The position numbers were made by a program, and so were the translations under genes. From Thiomicrorhabdus immobilis (GTDB lineage: Bacteria > Pseudomonadota > Gammaproteobacteria > Thiomicrospirales > Thiomicrospiraceae), in contig NZ_AP024202.1 of the NCBI RefSeq assembly GCF_021654855.1, forward strand, positions 1,240,001 to 1,304,000: DNA of 64,000 bases, written 5' to 3'. Every line of letters begins with the position of its first letter. The first letter of the stretch is position 1. Under the pieces are notes generated by a model that was not told the origin of the DNA, searched no databases, and saw only the letters and a list, made by a program, of their open reading frames with translations. Positions 1-8,883 of this stretch are shown here, piece after piece.

Positions 1-2
1 TA

Positions 3-149
3 AGTGCTTATGCGAGTGCTACTGGTGGAACAACGACAACTTCTTCTGGTGGTTCAGCGAGCTTTGTGAGTCAGTATGGATTTGTTGCGCTATTGTTGGT
101 TTTCCTAGGTTTAGGTGGCTGGATTGTTAGAAACAAAATGTCTAAATAA
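3..149 (+). CDS. C-terminal end of a surface protein with a sorting-like tail (partial)
   Basis: Only the last 48 residues are in the window; the frame is open to the left edge. They form a Gly/Ser/Thr-rich linker, then a hydrophobic helix (GFVALLLVFLGLGGWIV), then a short basic tail ending RNKMSK. This linker-helix-basic-tail order is the general layout of exosortase or rhombosortase recognition tails. The stretch has no PEP, IPTLSEWG or other standard signature that I recognise. An exosortase-like gene begins 131 bp downstream, so this protein is the obvious candidate substrate. The sorting role is inferred from layout and neighbourhood only; a plain C-terminal membrane anchor is the alternative. 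Confidence 0.6.
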   Translation, partial: SAYASATGGTTTTSSGGSASFVSQYGFVALLLVFLGLGGWIVRNKMSK

Positions 150-207
150 TCGTGCGATAAGCAATTAAAAGCGTTGTTCAAGACGTTTTTAAGTCCACCT
201 AATATGA

Positions 208-247
208 AACCCTTACAAATTGTTATTACAGCTGTAAGGGTTTTTTT
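208..247 (+). terminator. Rho-independent terminator
   Basis: Inverted repeat AAACCCTTACA / TGTAAGGGTTT followed by a run of T. It separates the partial surface-protein gene from the exosortase gene. Confidence 0.85.
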
Positions 248-280
248 ATGCTTTTCTTATTAAAAAAGAGGTCTCTTTAA

Positions 281-925
281 GTGTTGTGGTTTGTAGTTCG
301 CTATGTTCTATGGTTAGTACTGCTATTCGCTCTGTTTTTTATTGAATCCATTTCTCCTCTTTATTTTGTGCAAACCTGGCAAACGGATTTAACCATTTAC
401 CTCACCCATTTATGGATTGATGGTTTTGATATTCCCGTCAAGATGGTTGGAAACACCGTTTATTTGGACCATGGATTCAATATCTGGATTTTGGATGGCT
501 GTAATGGTCTAGCCGCCTATTTACTGTTCGGTGTGGCGATATTAGCTTACCCAACCGTTTGGTTGAGTAGATTGATTTGGTTGCTTGAGGGGTATTTCTA
601 TCTAGTTGTTATAAACTCGATACGAATTGATTTTGTAGTGTATTTAACCATGTTTGATGCGGACTACTTTTACTGTGCTCATGATTGTATTGGGCGTTTA
701 TGTATGGTGGCAACGACCTTGTTATTGTTTATGTTGTTTACCTTCCGTGTGCAACTCAGTCGACAGGCTCGTAATCAATACGATCGCAGAAAGGGAGAGC
801 GTGATAGAAGACATGCTCATGCCCATGAATGGCGCGAAGCTAAAGAGGAACGCAGGCATAATAAAGAACCAAGGCGTAAACAGCAAGATAGAAGGGAGAA
901 ACCTCCTGAAAGGTTGAAGCTGTAA
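281..925 (+). CDS. Exosortase / archaeosortase family transpeptidase, XrtH-like
   Basis: This is a 214-residue integral membrane protein. The exosortase catalytic triad is visible: Cys74 in DGCNGL, Arg115 in NSIRI and His134 in CAHD, each at the edge of a hydrophobic helix. Exosortases cut and transfer proteins carrying a C-terminal tripartite signal at the inner membrane. The spacing and the GCNG motif look most like the XrtH subgroup, but the likely partner immediately upstream lacks the IPTLxxWG signal that XrtH uses. After the last helix (about residue 157) there is a tail of some 55 residues that is extremely rich in Arg, Lys, Glu and His, presumably cytoplasmic and not needed for catalysis. 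The start is GTG at 281, supported by an AAGAGG ribosome binding site about nine bases upstream. The family call is firm; subgroup and substrate are inferred. Confidence 0.85.
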   Translation: MLWFVVRYVLWLVLLFALFFIESISPLYFVQTWQTDLTIYLTHLWIDGFDIPVKMVGNTVYLDHGFNIWILDGCNGLAAYLLFGVAILAYPTVWLSRLIWLLEGYFYLVVINSIRIDFVVYLTMFDADYFYCAHDCIGRLCMVATTLLLFMLFTFRVQLSRQARNQYDRRKGERDRRHAHAHEWREAKEERRHNKEPRRKQQDRREKPPERLKL

Positions 926-1014
926 TATTAAAGTATCCATTGCCGATTCTTTTCCAGATTGACAGAGTTTTGTGTGTCTTGTAGACTCCTAGCACTCTTC
1001 AATTTGGATTAGTT

Positions 1015-1746
1015 ATGGCGGCAAATATTCATATCCAGAAAACCGATTTTTCCCTTCCTGTTATTCAACTATCGCAATGTGATGTTGCAGAATTAAAACA
1101 AGAGCTTGAGCAATTTGCATTAAGTGACTCTGATGAAAGCATTGCTGTACCTTGTATTCTCGCAATTGACAATGAGTTTACCGAGCCAACTTTTTTAGCC
1201 CAATCATTGGAGTGTTTTCGACAGCATGGTTTTTTACCTATTGGCCTTAAGACAGAGTTGGATGGCATTATCCAACAGGCTAAGTATGCTGGGCTGGCAG
1301 TGTTTAGTGAGAAATTGAATCAATTAGAACTGTTTGATGCCGTTTTGTTACAGCAGCAGGTTAAAACTCCGATTGCAGAACAGAATGTCAGTCCCAAACC
1401 GTCCGAGAAAAAAATGCCCGTCATTTTGCACCGTAGCATCACCAGTGGCGAACAAATCTACGCTGAACATAACGACTTGGTCGTTTTAGGTGATGTTGCC
1501 GTTGATGCTGAAGTGATTGCGGATGGAAATATCTACATTGGCGGAAGCCTGATGGGCAAAGCGTATGCTGGAAATTCCGGCTTAATGAATGTGGACGAAA
1601 TCAGTGTGCGAGCGACTTCATTTGAACCTCAGTTGATCAGTATTGCAGGTTTCTATCAATTGTATGAAGACATCCCAACTAAATACCTGGGCTTGGCTGT
1701 CAAAGTGAAGTTTGAAGCACAGCGATTCGAATACCGTTTAGAGTAG
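1015..1746 (+). CDS. minC: Septum site-determining protein MinC
   Basis: This is an FtsZ polymerisation inhibitor that keeps division septa away from the poles. The 243-residue length is usual. The N-terminal domain (about 1-110) carries the FtsZ-inhibiting fold. The C-terminal right-handed beta-helix domain (about 140-240) shows the typical GDVAVDAEVIADGNIYI and GGSLMGKAYAG stretches that bind MinD and dimerise. In most gammaproteobacteria minD and minE follow directly. Here a strong terminator and an opposite-strand gene follow, so the gene stands alone in this window and MinDE must be encoded elsewhere if present. A weakly related start further downstream is unlikely because the ORF aligns with MinC from its first residues. 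Confidence 0.93.
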   Translation: MAANIHIQKTDFSLPVIQLSQCDVAELKQELEQFALSDSDESIAVPCILAIDNEFTEPTFLAQSLECFRQHGFLPIGLKTELDGIIQQAKYAGLAVFSEKLNQLELFDAVLLQQQVKTPIAEQNVSPKPSEKKMPVILHRSITSGEQIYAEHNDLVVLGDVAVDAEVIADGNIYIGGSLMGKAYAGNSGLMNVDEISVRATSFEPQLISIAGFYQLYEDIPTKYLGLAVKVKFEAQRFEYRLE

Positions 1747-1794
1747 ATTGAGCTGTAACCTAGCAAAGGGTTAACCGTTGGTTCTATCAGTTAT

Positions 1795-1836
1795 AAAAAA
1801 AACCGTTTAGTCAGAAGATTAAACGGTTTTTTTTAT
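1795..1836. terminator. Bidirectional terminator between minC and csiV
   Basis: AAAACCGTTTA and TAAACGGTTTT form a perfect stem with A-rich sequence on one side and T-rich on the other, so it can stop transcription from both convergent genes. Confidence 0.9.
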
Positions 1837-1868
1837 ATGTGTTGCTTGATTACCAGGCCGGATGGGTT

Positions 1869-2513
1869 TTATTCATTCGGCTCAACCTTAACCAAGATGC
1901 CAAATAATGGGTGGTCGATGTAATGTAGTTCACCCGGTTTGATTTTTCGTGACTCTTTTAGGTTAAAACGCCAATGGGTAGGGTGCTCCCCATTAGATAA
2001 ATTTTGGTTTTGGGCAAATTCATCCATAATTTTTGTCGGAATACGGCGCTCAAACTCTAAGTCGAAGTCTACATGGGCAAAACGAGTTTTGTATAAACGT
2101 ACCGTGCCGATTAAGTTTGAACCTACTTTTTGGTCGTTCTCAATCAGAACGGTCGGGGCATTTTTATTGGCATAAGCCATTTGTGACCAGGCCTGGTGAA
2201 ATAAAACACGATAACCTTTTTTATTAAGCTGGTTTTCGGTTCCCGCTAAGGTTTGATTACGTCGGTCGATCCATAGTGGTTTTTGATTACGAGTGAAAAC
2301 CGATGTACTTCCTCGAGTGCTTGGCAGTTGAATGTCATCTGGCCAATATTCCTCTGTCCATCCTTTTAAACTCAAGTGTTCAAACACAATCACTTCAATC
2401 GTATAAGAGGGTGCTTGTGCCTGCGATTGTGTTGATAGTAATGCTAGATTAGCAAAAGCTAAAATCAATATAAGGCGAGTTTTTAATAAAAATAAACGTG
2501 TTAATATTTGCAT
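1869..2513 (-). CDS. csiV: CsiV-family periplasmic protein
   Basis: A 214-residue protein with a clear signal peptide (basic start, then a hydrophobic core to about residue 32 ending in SQAQA). The mature part begins YTIEVIVFEHLS and contains the GWTEEYWP element typical of the CsiV family, which in Vibrio binds peptidoglycan and supports lipid II-related cell wall synthesis. It lies directly downstream of mfd on the same strand, the location commonly seen for csiV in gammaproteobacteria, so the two are probably co-transcribed. An iterated palindrome (2186-2197) falls inside the gene and encodes HQAW. The family assignment rests on the N-terminal motif and synteny. Confidence 0.8.
   Translation of the reverse strand: MQILTRLFLLKTRLILILAFANLALLSTQSQAQAPSYTIEVIVFEHLSLKGWTEEYWPDDIQLPSTRGSTSVFTRNQKPLWIDRRNQTLAGTENQLNKKGYRVLFHQAWSQMAYANKNAPTVLIENDQKVGSNLIGTVRLYKTRFAHVDFDLEFERRIPTKIMDEFAQNQNLSNGEHPTHWRFNLKESRKIKPGELHYIDHPLFGILVKVEPNE
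2186..2197. repeat. Iterated palindrome ACCAGGCCTGGT, copy 1
   Basis: Perfect 12-base palindrome inside csiV, read there as part of HQAW. See the finding on this repeat. Confidence 0.9.
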
Positions 2514-2569
2514 ATTTTGGCTCGTAAAAATTACTCTGAAATTGCGTTTTCAACAATGGGTCGGTCAGT

Positions 2570-5500
2570 TCACTCGGTGGTTGCAATGCTGCGAATAACC
2601 AGTTCAATCGCCGATATTCTTTGTTCAATAGTGGGCATTGTATCGAAAAAGCTCAGTTCCGTTTGCCCTTTTAGTTGAAATTGCTTAGGTTGTGATTGAA
2701 TTAACTTAATCAGCTTCATTGGGTCAATGTTTGGTTCATTATTGAACTGAATGCGAATCATCGATTCCCCAGCATCAAGCTTGGTGATGCCAATCGGTTC
2801 GATGAGCAGTTTAATCCGGGTCACTGCAAACAATTGTTTAACCGGGTCAGGCAGTAAACCAAAGCGATCAATCATCTCTACTTCCAGTTCACGTAGGTCG
2901 GCTTTGCTGTGAGCGCTGGCAATGCGTTTGTAGAAAACCAAACGGGTGTGCACATCGGGCAAATAGTCTTCGGGAATCAAGGCGGTTACCCCCAAATCAA
3001 CTTCGCTACTACTATGTAATGCGGTATTGAGTTCAGGTTGTTTGCCCGACTTGAGAGCTTTAACGGCACGTTCAAGCAGTTCACTGTACAAGCCAAATCC
3101 AATCTCCTGAATCTGTCCTGATTGCCCATCACCTAAAAGTTCACCCGCACCGCGGATTTCCAAATCATGACTGGCAAGCATAAAGCCCGCTCCTAAGGTA
3201 TCGTGTTTGGCTATCGCAGTGAGGCGTTTTTCGGCGTCCTTGGTCAACATCGATTTTCCAGCGGTAAACATATAAGCGTAAGCTTTGTGATGTGAACGTC
3301 CGACACGGCCTCGTAGCTGGTGTAGCTGAGCTAAACCGAATTTATCGGCACGATGGATGAGGATGGTGTTGGCGGTAGGAATGTCGATACCGGTCTCAAT
3401 GATAGTGGTGCAAACTAGGATGTTATAACGGCGATGATAGAAATTTTCCATCACCGCTTCCAGTTCACGTTCGTGCATTTGCCCGTGGGCGTAAGTCACC
3501 TTGGCTTCGGGAATCAGTGCCTCGATATGTTCAACCATCTTTTCAATCTTATCGACTTGATTATAAAGAATGTAAACCTGGCCGCCTCGACGAATTTCAC
3601 GCAGGGATGCCTCTCTGACCACATCGTCATTCCATTCCTGCACGAAGGTTTGTACCGCAAGGCGTTTGGCGGGCGCAGTGGCGATAATGGATAGGTCTCT
3701 AAGGTCATTCATGGCCATATTCAGCGTTCGTGGGATTGGTGTGGCGGTCATGGTTAAGACATCCACTTCGGTGCGCATCTTTTTAAGTTGCTCTTTTTGC
3801 CTGACCCCGAAACGATGCTCTTCATCAATGATGATTAACCCCAGATGTTTGTAATCGACATTCTTTTGAATCAATTTGTGGGTGCCGATAATGATGTCGA
3901 CTTTGCCGGCCTTAAGGTCTTCTAAAGTAGTTTTTTGCTGTTTTGGCGTTTGAAAACGTGACAGCACTTCAATACGTACCGGCCAATCCGAAAAACGGCT
4001 TCTGAAATTTTCCAGGTGCTGATGCGCCAATAGGGTAGTTGGCACAAGCATGGCGACTTGTTTACCATCGTAGGCGGCAATAAAAGCCGCACGCATGGCG
4101 ACTTCGGTTTTACCGAAACCAACATCACCGCAAACCAGTCGATCCATCGGAAGTTCCGAATGCATATCTTCGATAACGGCTTCTATCGCTTGTTGTTGAT
4201 CGGGGGTTTCTTCAAATGGAAAGCTGGAGGCAAAGCGTTGGTAAGCTTCCTCGGGTGTTTTAAAGGCGTAACCGGGTCTGGCGGCACGTTGTGCGTAAAC
4301 ATCCAATAACTCTGCAGCTACATCGCGGACTTTTTCTGCGGCCTTACGTTTGGCCTTTTCCCATTTATCGCTGCCTAAACGGTGCAGAGGTGCAGTTTCT
4401 GGAGTGGCACCGGTATAACGGCTGATTAGGTGTAGCGATGAAACTGGAACGTAGAGTTTTGCATCACCTGCGTATTCGATCATCAAGAACTCTTTTTTAT
4501 CGCCTTGGATTTCTAGAGTTTCCAGACCTAGATAGCGACCAACACCGTGGTCGATGTGTACGATTGGACTGCCTAAGTCGAGTTCTATCAAGTTACTGAC
4601 AGCGGTATTGAAGTCATCGTGTTTACGCTTACGGCGACGCTTCTGAACGACGGTTTGCCCAAAAATTTGGGTTTCAGAGATTACACTGAATTGCTCGGTA
4701 TGGATTGACGTCTCTAACGGACTAACGACAATGCAGTATGGCTGATTGGATTTGATCGCTTCCTGCCAGGTTCCGACAATTTGAGGGTGTTGTTGATATT
4801 TCCCAAGCAGGGTGAGTAAGGTTTCACGACGACCGGTGGTTTCGGCACTGTATATGACCTTGTGTTTATAGAGGTCTAGGAAGGCGTTGAGTTTGGCTAG
4901 CGGATATTCACTGTTGGATTGGACACCTAAGTCCGGTAGAGGTTGGGTGTCAAATATGGCCGTGGTTTTTTCCGAACAAACCGTTTCCAGAGTGATTCTA
5001 TGATGTTGCTTTAATTCCGTTAAGAACTGGTTTGGCTGTAATAAAATTTCGGCCGGCTTGAGTAACGGAAAGTCTGGATTATGTTGGCCAATTTCATAAC
5101 GTTCACTGTAATCCATCAATGTTTGATCAAGAGTTTGTTCGGTATTGCCAAAATCGAAAAAAAGACTATTTTCGGGCAGATAGTGAAACAGGCTGGTCAG
5201 TTCTTCATGAAATAAGGGTAGGTAATACTCTAGACCGCCAATGTTTTGCGCCTCGGTAACGCTTTTATAAACTTGCGCTTTTCGTGCCTCATCACCAAAA
5301 TAGTCTTTGAATTTATTTCTAAATAAATCAATTCCTTGCTTGGTGAAGTTAAACTCCTTTGCAGGTAGTAATTCAATCTTTTCTATCTGTTCAATAGAGC
5401 GCTGGGTTTCTGGATCAAAACTACGGATGGATTCCACTTCATCATCAAACAAGTCTATTCTGAATGGGGTTTTACTACCCATCGGGAATAGGTCGATAAT

Positions 5501-6016
5501 CGCTCCTCTGACTGCAAATTCACCATGCTCGTATACTTGACCGACTCTTTGATAGCTTCCTGATTCAAGCTGCTGGCTGAATTTTTCTACATCTACCGTG
5601 TCGCCGGTTTTAAGCATAAAAGTAAACTGTTGAATGTAATCATGCGGTACCACTTTTTGCATGAAAGTGGCGATGGGCACAATCAAGACACCATGATCAA
5701 TACTGGGTAGACGATAAAGCGTTTTTAGTCGTTCTGAAACAATGTCTTGATGCGGTGAGAATTGGTCATAGGGCAGGGTTTCCCACTCAGGAAAGGTTAG
5801 GATTTCAGTAGAGTTCGCAAGAAAAAACGCCAAGTTTTCTTGGAGCTGGTTGGCCATTTGTGAGTTTTCAGTAAGAATAATCACCAGGCCTGGTGACGTT
5901 TGAATTCTATTAGCAATTGCCAAAGCGCTTTCAGATTGGGTTAGAGGTGCCCAAAATGAACGGTGGCCTTTAAGGGTGATTTGTTCTGGCGAGAGTAATG
6001 ACGCAAGTTTTTTCAT
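2570..6016 (-). CDS. mfd: Transcription-repair coupling factor Mfd
   Basis: A DNA translocase that displaces RNA polymerase stalled at lesions and recruits UvrA. At 1148 residues it is full length. In order it has the UvrB-like N-terminal module (about 1-330, including VIVPIATFMQKVVPHD), the RNA polymerase interacting domain (about 475-550, IVHIDHGVGRYLGLE), and a superfamily 2 helicase core. The core shows Walker A GDVGFGKTEVAM near residue 630, the DEEH box near 730, TMTATPIPRTL, and the QLRGRVGRSHHKAYAYM motif VI. A C-terminal TRCF domain closes the protein. The start ATG at 6016 gives the expected N-terminus. csiV follows in the same direction with a gap of about 55 bp. Confidence 0.98.
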   Translation of the reverse strand: MKKLASLLSPEQITLKGHRSFWAPLTQSESALAIANRIQTSPGLVIILTENSQMANQLQENLAFFLANSTEILTFPEWETLPYDQFSPHQDIVSERLKTLYRLPSIDHGVLIVPIATFMQKVVPHDYIQQFTFMLKTGDTVDVEKFSQQLESGSYQRVGQVYEHGEFAVRGAIIDLFPMGSKTPFRIDLFDDEVESIRSFDPETQRSIEQIEKIELLPAKEFNFTKQGIDLFRNKFKDYFGDEARKAQVYKSVTEAQNIGGLEYYLPLFHEELTSLFHYLPENSLFFDFGNTEQTLDQTLMDYSERYEIGQHNPDFPLLKPAEILLQPNQFLTELKQHHRITLETVCSEKTTAIFDTQPLPDLGVQSNSEYPLAKLNAFLDLYKHKVIYSAETTGRRETLLTLLGKYQQHPQIVGTWQEAIKSNQPYCIVVSPLETSIHTEQFSVISETQIFGQTVVQKRRRKRKHDDFNTAVSNLIELDLGSPIVHIDHGVGRYLGLETLEIQGDKKEFLMIEYAGDAKLYVPVSSLHLISRYTGATPETAPLHRLGSDKWEKAKRKAAEKVRDVAAELLDVYAQRAARPGYAFKTPEEAYQRFASSFPFEETPDQQQAIEAVIEDMHSELPMDRLVCGDVGFGKTEVAMRAAFIAAYDGKQVAMLVPTTLLAHQHLENFRSRFSDWPVRIEVLSRFQTPKQQKTTLEDLKAGKVDIIIGTHKLIQKNVDYKHLGLIIIDEEHRFGVRQKEQLKKMRTEVDVLTMTATPIPRTLNMAMNDLRDLSIIATAPAKRLAVQTFVQEWNDDVVREASLREIRRGGQVYILYNQVDKIEKMVEHIEALIPEAKVTYAHGQMHERELEAVMENFYHRRYNILVCTTIIETGIDIPTANTILIHRADKFGLAQLHQLRGRVGRSHHKAYAYMFTAGKSMLTKDAEKRLTAIAKHDTLGAGFMLASHDLEIRGAGELLGDGQSGQIQEIGFGLYSELLERAVKALKSGKQPELNTALHSSSEVDLGVTALIPEDYLPDVHTRLVFYKRIASAHSKADLRELEVEMIDRFGLLPDPVKQLFAVTRIKLLIEPIGITKLDAGESMIRIQFNNEPNIDPMKLIKLIQSQPKQFQLKGQTELSFFDTMPTIEQRISAIELVIRSIATTE
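5883..5894. repeat. Iterated palindrome ACCAGGCCTGGT, copy 2
   Basis: Inside mfd; the palindrome extends to 16 bases (5881-5896). In mfd it encodes part of SPGLV. Confidence 0.9.
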
Positions 6017-6108
6017 GCTTATAGTCGATTCTTTGTCAAAAATTTAGCCCAATATTTTAAACTACTGGTACTTTTAAAACTGACTAAATTATTAACTGTG
6101 AGGTAAAT

Positions 6109-7320
6109 GTGGGGAATTGGGCTTTTTCTTGGGTGCAGATAATGGCTCATAACAAATCAAAATTACTTGCTGTTTGGGGTGTAATCAGTGCGTTAAGTTT
6201 GCTTGGAATCTTTAATTTAGATTTTTCAATGGTGTTGCCGGAAATGCTTTTGTTTGCAGCGAGCTTGGTTGTAATGAGTGCCGTTGTGGGATATTTGTTG
6301 GAGTCACCTAAGGTAGCGGTTTTACAATTAGGGCTAAGTGTTTATATTGCCTTGATGACGTTTGGATCTTTAGGTTGGTTGGGGTATGGCTTAACTCAGC
6401 AATCACTTTTGGGTTTGGTGGTTCTAATGACATTGTTAAGCAGTAACTTGGTCCATATTCTAAGTACCTTGTTGCGAGAGATGGCCAGGGGGTTGTTTCA
6501 ATATGATGCCGTTGCGGAAGCTTTGAAATTGAATGCATCACCGATCTTTTTATCCAATCTAACGACTGCGCTAGGGTTTGTGTTTGCTGCATGGATGGAT
6601 CCTCAGTACATGAGCTTGGCATGGTTGGTTGTGATTGGTGTGAGTTTTAGTTTTTTAATGAGTATCAGTTGGTTGCCGATGATGCTTTTAAACTGGTTGT
6701 TGGAGTTTAGGGTGGGGAATCCAGCAGATAGGCACGGCTTGACCTTTTTGGCGAAATGGCTTGAGAAAAATACCTTATATAGAAAAGGCTTTGTTGCGAT
6801 AAGCTTGCTTTTAGGGGTTGTTCTAATCGGTTTGAATTGGAATGTCTTGCAGGGACTTGAACAGTTCATGTGGTTGATGGTTTTGTTTGTAGTGCTGTTT
6901 TGGTGGTTTTGGAAAAGTCTGGGGTTAGCTTTGCTAAATGTGTGGGTTAATTTGCTCGCCTTACTTACAGCGATGACACTGTTCACTTGGTTCTGTGGTG
7001 ACTCTCAATGGGCTTTTTTGTTATGGATGGTGCCATTAGGGTTGATTGTCGATGATGGGATTCACTTTTTCTCACGTTACGCCCGTGCAAAATATACCGT
7101 TTTTTCAGAACCGAAGTCAGCGGTTGTTTTTGCAATGGCAAGTGTCGGTCGACCTATTTGGATCACCTCTTGGGTATTGTTTTCAGGTTTGGCGGTTTTA
7201 TTGTTCAGTGAAAACCAAATGGTATATCAGGCCAGTCTATTGACCATGTTAGCCCTGGTTATCGCCACGATTCTCATATTGACAGTGCTTCCTGCTATTT
7301 TAATGACAAAAAGAAATTAA
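6109..7320 (+). CDS. Compact RND/MMPL-like membrane protein without porter domains
   Basis: This 403-residue protein is almost entirely hydrophobic, with about eleven or twelve helices in two repeats. Each repeat ends in the transmembrane helix 4-5 signature of the RND superfamily. The first is VHILSTLLREMARG followed by NASPIFLSNLTTALGF; the second is DDGIHFFSRYARAKY followed by VGRPIWITSWVLFSGLAVL. Ordinary RND exporters insert a periplasmic domain of 200-300 residues after helix 1 and helix 7 of each half; here those are missing, which explains the short length. The second half keeps an acidic DD pair where proton-relay acids sit in RND pumps; the first half has no acid there. The GTG start at 6109 has GAGG five to six bases upstream; ATG 6142 is an alternative. 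Function and substrate are unknown. Confidence 0.7.
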   Translation: MGNWAFSWVQIMAHNKSKLLAVWGVISALSLLGIFNLDFSMVLPEMLLFAASLVVMSAVVGYLLESPKVAVLQLGLSVYIALMTFGSLGWLGYGLTQQSLLGLVVLMTLLSSNLVHILSTLLREMARGLFQYDAVAEALKLNASPIFLSNLTTALGFVFAAWMDPQYMSLAWLVVIGVSFSFLMSISWLPMMLLNWLLEFRVGNPADRHGLTFLAKWLEKNTLYRKGFVAISLLLGVVLIGLNWNVLQGLEQFMWLMVLFVVLFWWFWKSLGLALLNVWVNLLALLTAMTLFTWFCGDSQWAFLLWMVPLGLIVDDGIHFFSRYARAKYTVFSEPKSAVVFAMASVGRPIWITSWVLFSGLAVLLFSENQMVYQASLLTMLALVIATILILTVLPAILMTKRN

Positions 7321-7444
7321 TAATAAGTTGGAATCTATAGGTGATAAGTATTTGATGCAACTAGAAAATGTTATCAGGTTATTAACTTTGTTGATTTGCC
7401 ATTGATAAATTTTATTTTCTTTTATGGTTGATTTAGTTCAAGAT

Positions 7445-7471
7445 GCCTCATAAACTCAATGTTTGTGAGGC
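7445..7471 (+). other. Hairpin in the leader of the SQR gene
   Basis: GCCTCATAAAC and GTTTGTGAGGC pair over eleven positions (one mismatch) around a five-base loop. No T-run follows, so it is not a standard terminator. It may stabilise or regulate the transcript of the flavoprotein gene that starts 66 bp later. Confidence 0.5.
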
Positions 7472-7537
7472 GAGGAGGTCGTTTTCATAAGTGTTGAAAA
7501 TGGTTTTTCATTAAAAATAATAAGATGAGGCATAAAC

Positions 7538-8854
7538 ATGGCAACAGTTGTTGTAGTTGGTTCAAGTACCGGTGGTTTACCGATGTCTTACGATATTCGT
7601 AAGCATTTAGATAAGGGTCACACAGTAAAGGTAGTAAACGCAGTTGATGAGTTCAGTTTTGTTCCTTCTAACCCTTGGGTAGCAGTGGGTTGGAGAAAGG
7701 CGGAAGATATCTCTTTCAAACTGGAACCTTATTTAACGCGTAAAGGTATTGAATTCTACAACCAGACTTGTGTTGGTTTAGACCCAGAAAACAACAATAT
7801 CACTTTAGATGACGGTACGGTAATGGATTATGACTATCTGATCCTTTCTACTGGTCCAGCACTTGCCTTTGATGAAGTTGAAGGTTTTGGCCCTAAGAGC
7901 CATGGTGGTAACACGGTTTCTGTTTGTACTACTCCACATGCTGTTGAAGCTTATGAGCAATGGGAAGAGTTCTGTAAAGATCCAGGTCCGATTATTATCG
8001 GTGCGGTTCAGGGTGCCTCTTGTTTCGGTCCTGCATATGAGTTTGCCATGATTATGGAAACGGATTTACGTAAGCGTAAGATCCGTAGCCAGGTTCCAAT
8101 GACATTTGTAACGGCCGAACCTTACATCGGTCACTTAGGTTTAGGTGGTGTGGGTGATTCTAAAGGTTTGATGGAATCAGAAATGCGCAACCGTCATATT
8201 GATTGGATTTGTAATGCGAAGACGACAAAAATCGAAGCTGGCATTATGTATGTTGATGAGCATAACAACCAAGGTGAAGTCATCAATTCACACGAATTAC
8301 CATTTAAATATGCAATGATGTTGCCTGCGTTCAAAGGTTCTAAGTTCCTTCAAGAAATGGTTGATGCGGATCCTGAAAAAATGGGTGGTCCATTAGTTAA
8401 CCCTCGTGGATTTGTGAAGGTTGACCAATTTAGCCGTAACCCGACTTATCACAATATTTATGCTTTAGGTGTAGGGATTGCGATTCCTCCTGTTGATACT
8501 AAATGTCCAGTTCCATGTGGTACACCAAAAACCGGTTTGATGATTGAGTCGATGGTTACAGCGATTTGTCATAACATTGAAGCTAACCTGGAAGGTAAAG
8601 AACCGCATGAAATTCCAACTTGGAACACCGTGTGTCTAGCGGATATGGGGGATTCTGGTGCAGCTTTCGTTGCTTTACCACAGATTCCTCCTCGTAACTT
8701 AACTTGGGCGAAGAAAGGTAAGTGGGTTCACTTGGCGAAGATTGCCTTTGAAAAATACTTCATCCGTAATATGAAATCAGGTAATTCAGAACCGATTTAT
8801 CAGAAATACATCATGAAAATGCTAGGTATTACTCGTCTGAAATCAGATAAATAA
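7538..8854 (+). CDS. sqr: Sulfide:quinone oxidoreductase-type flavoprotein
   Basis: Probably oxidises sulfide to polysulfide and passes electrons to membrane quinone. The 438 residues begin with an FAD-binding Rossmann motif (VVVVGSSTGGLPMSYDI) and contain the second FAD motif in YDYLILSTGPAL. Candidate redox cysteines are Cys130, Cys162 (GASCFGPAYEF) and Cys323/Cys327 (KCPVPCGTPKTG). The first two sit where the SQR cysteines Cys128 and Cys160 of the acidithiobacillus enzyme lie; the KTG element after the last pair is the usual isoalloxazine-contact region. A C-terminal segment (about 390-438, WAKKGKWVHLAKIAFEKYF) resembles the amphipathic membrane-binding end of SQR. The gene is monocistronic, with a hairpin leader and its own terminator. 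The subtype is not certain, and a flavocytochrome c-like or related NAD(P)/FAD oxidoreductase is the alternative. Confidence 0.8.
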   Translation: MATVVVVGSSTGGLPMSYDIRKHLDKGHTVKVVNAVDEFSFVPSNPWVAVGWRKAEDISFKLEPYLTRKGIEFYNQTCVGLDPENNNITLDDGTVMDYDYLILSTGPALAFDEVEGFGPKSHGGNTVSVCTTPHAVEAYEQWEEFCKDPGPIIIGAVQGASCFGPAYEFAMIMETDLRKRKIRSQVPMTFVTAEPYIGHLGLGGVGDSKGLMESEMRNRHIDWICNAKTTKIEAGIMYVDEHNNQGEVINSHELPFKYAMMLPAFKGSKFLQEMVDADPEKMGGPLVNPRGFVKVDQFSRNPTYHNIYALGVGIAIPPVDTKCPVPCGTPKTGLMIESMVTAICHNIEANLEGKEPHEIPTWNTVCLADMGDSGAAFVALPQIPPRNLTWAKKGKWVHLAKIAFEKYFIRNMKSGNSEPIYQKYIMKMLGITRLKSDK

Positions 8855-8883
8855 AGTATAAATAATACTTAAGCATTCATAGT

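Noticed and set aside
654-917. Plus-strand 87-codon ORF inside the exosortase gene
   Set aside because: Shadow in another frame of a gene with clear catalytic residues.
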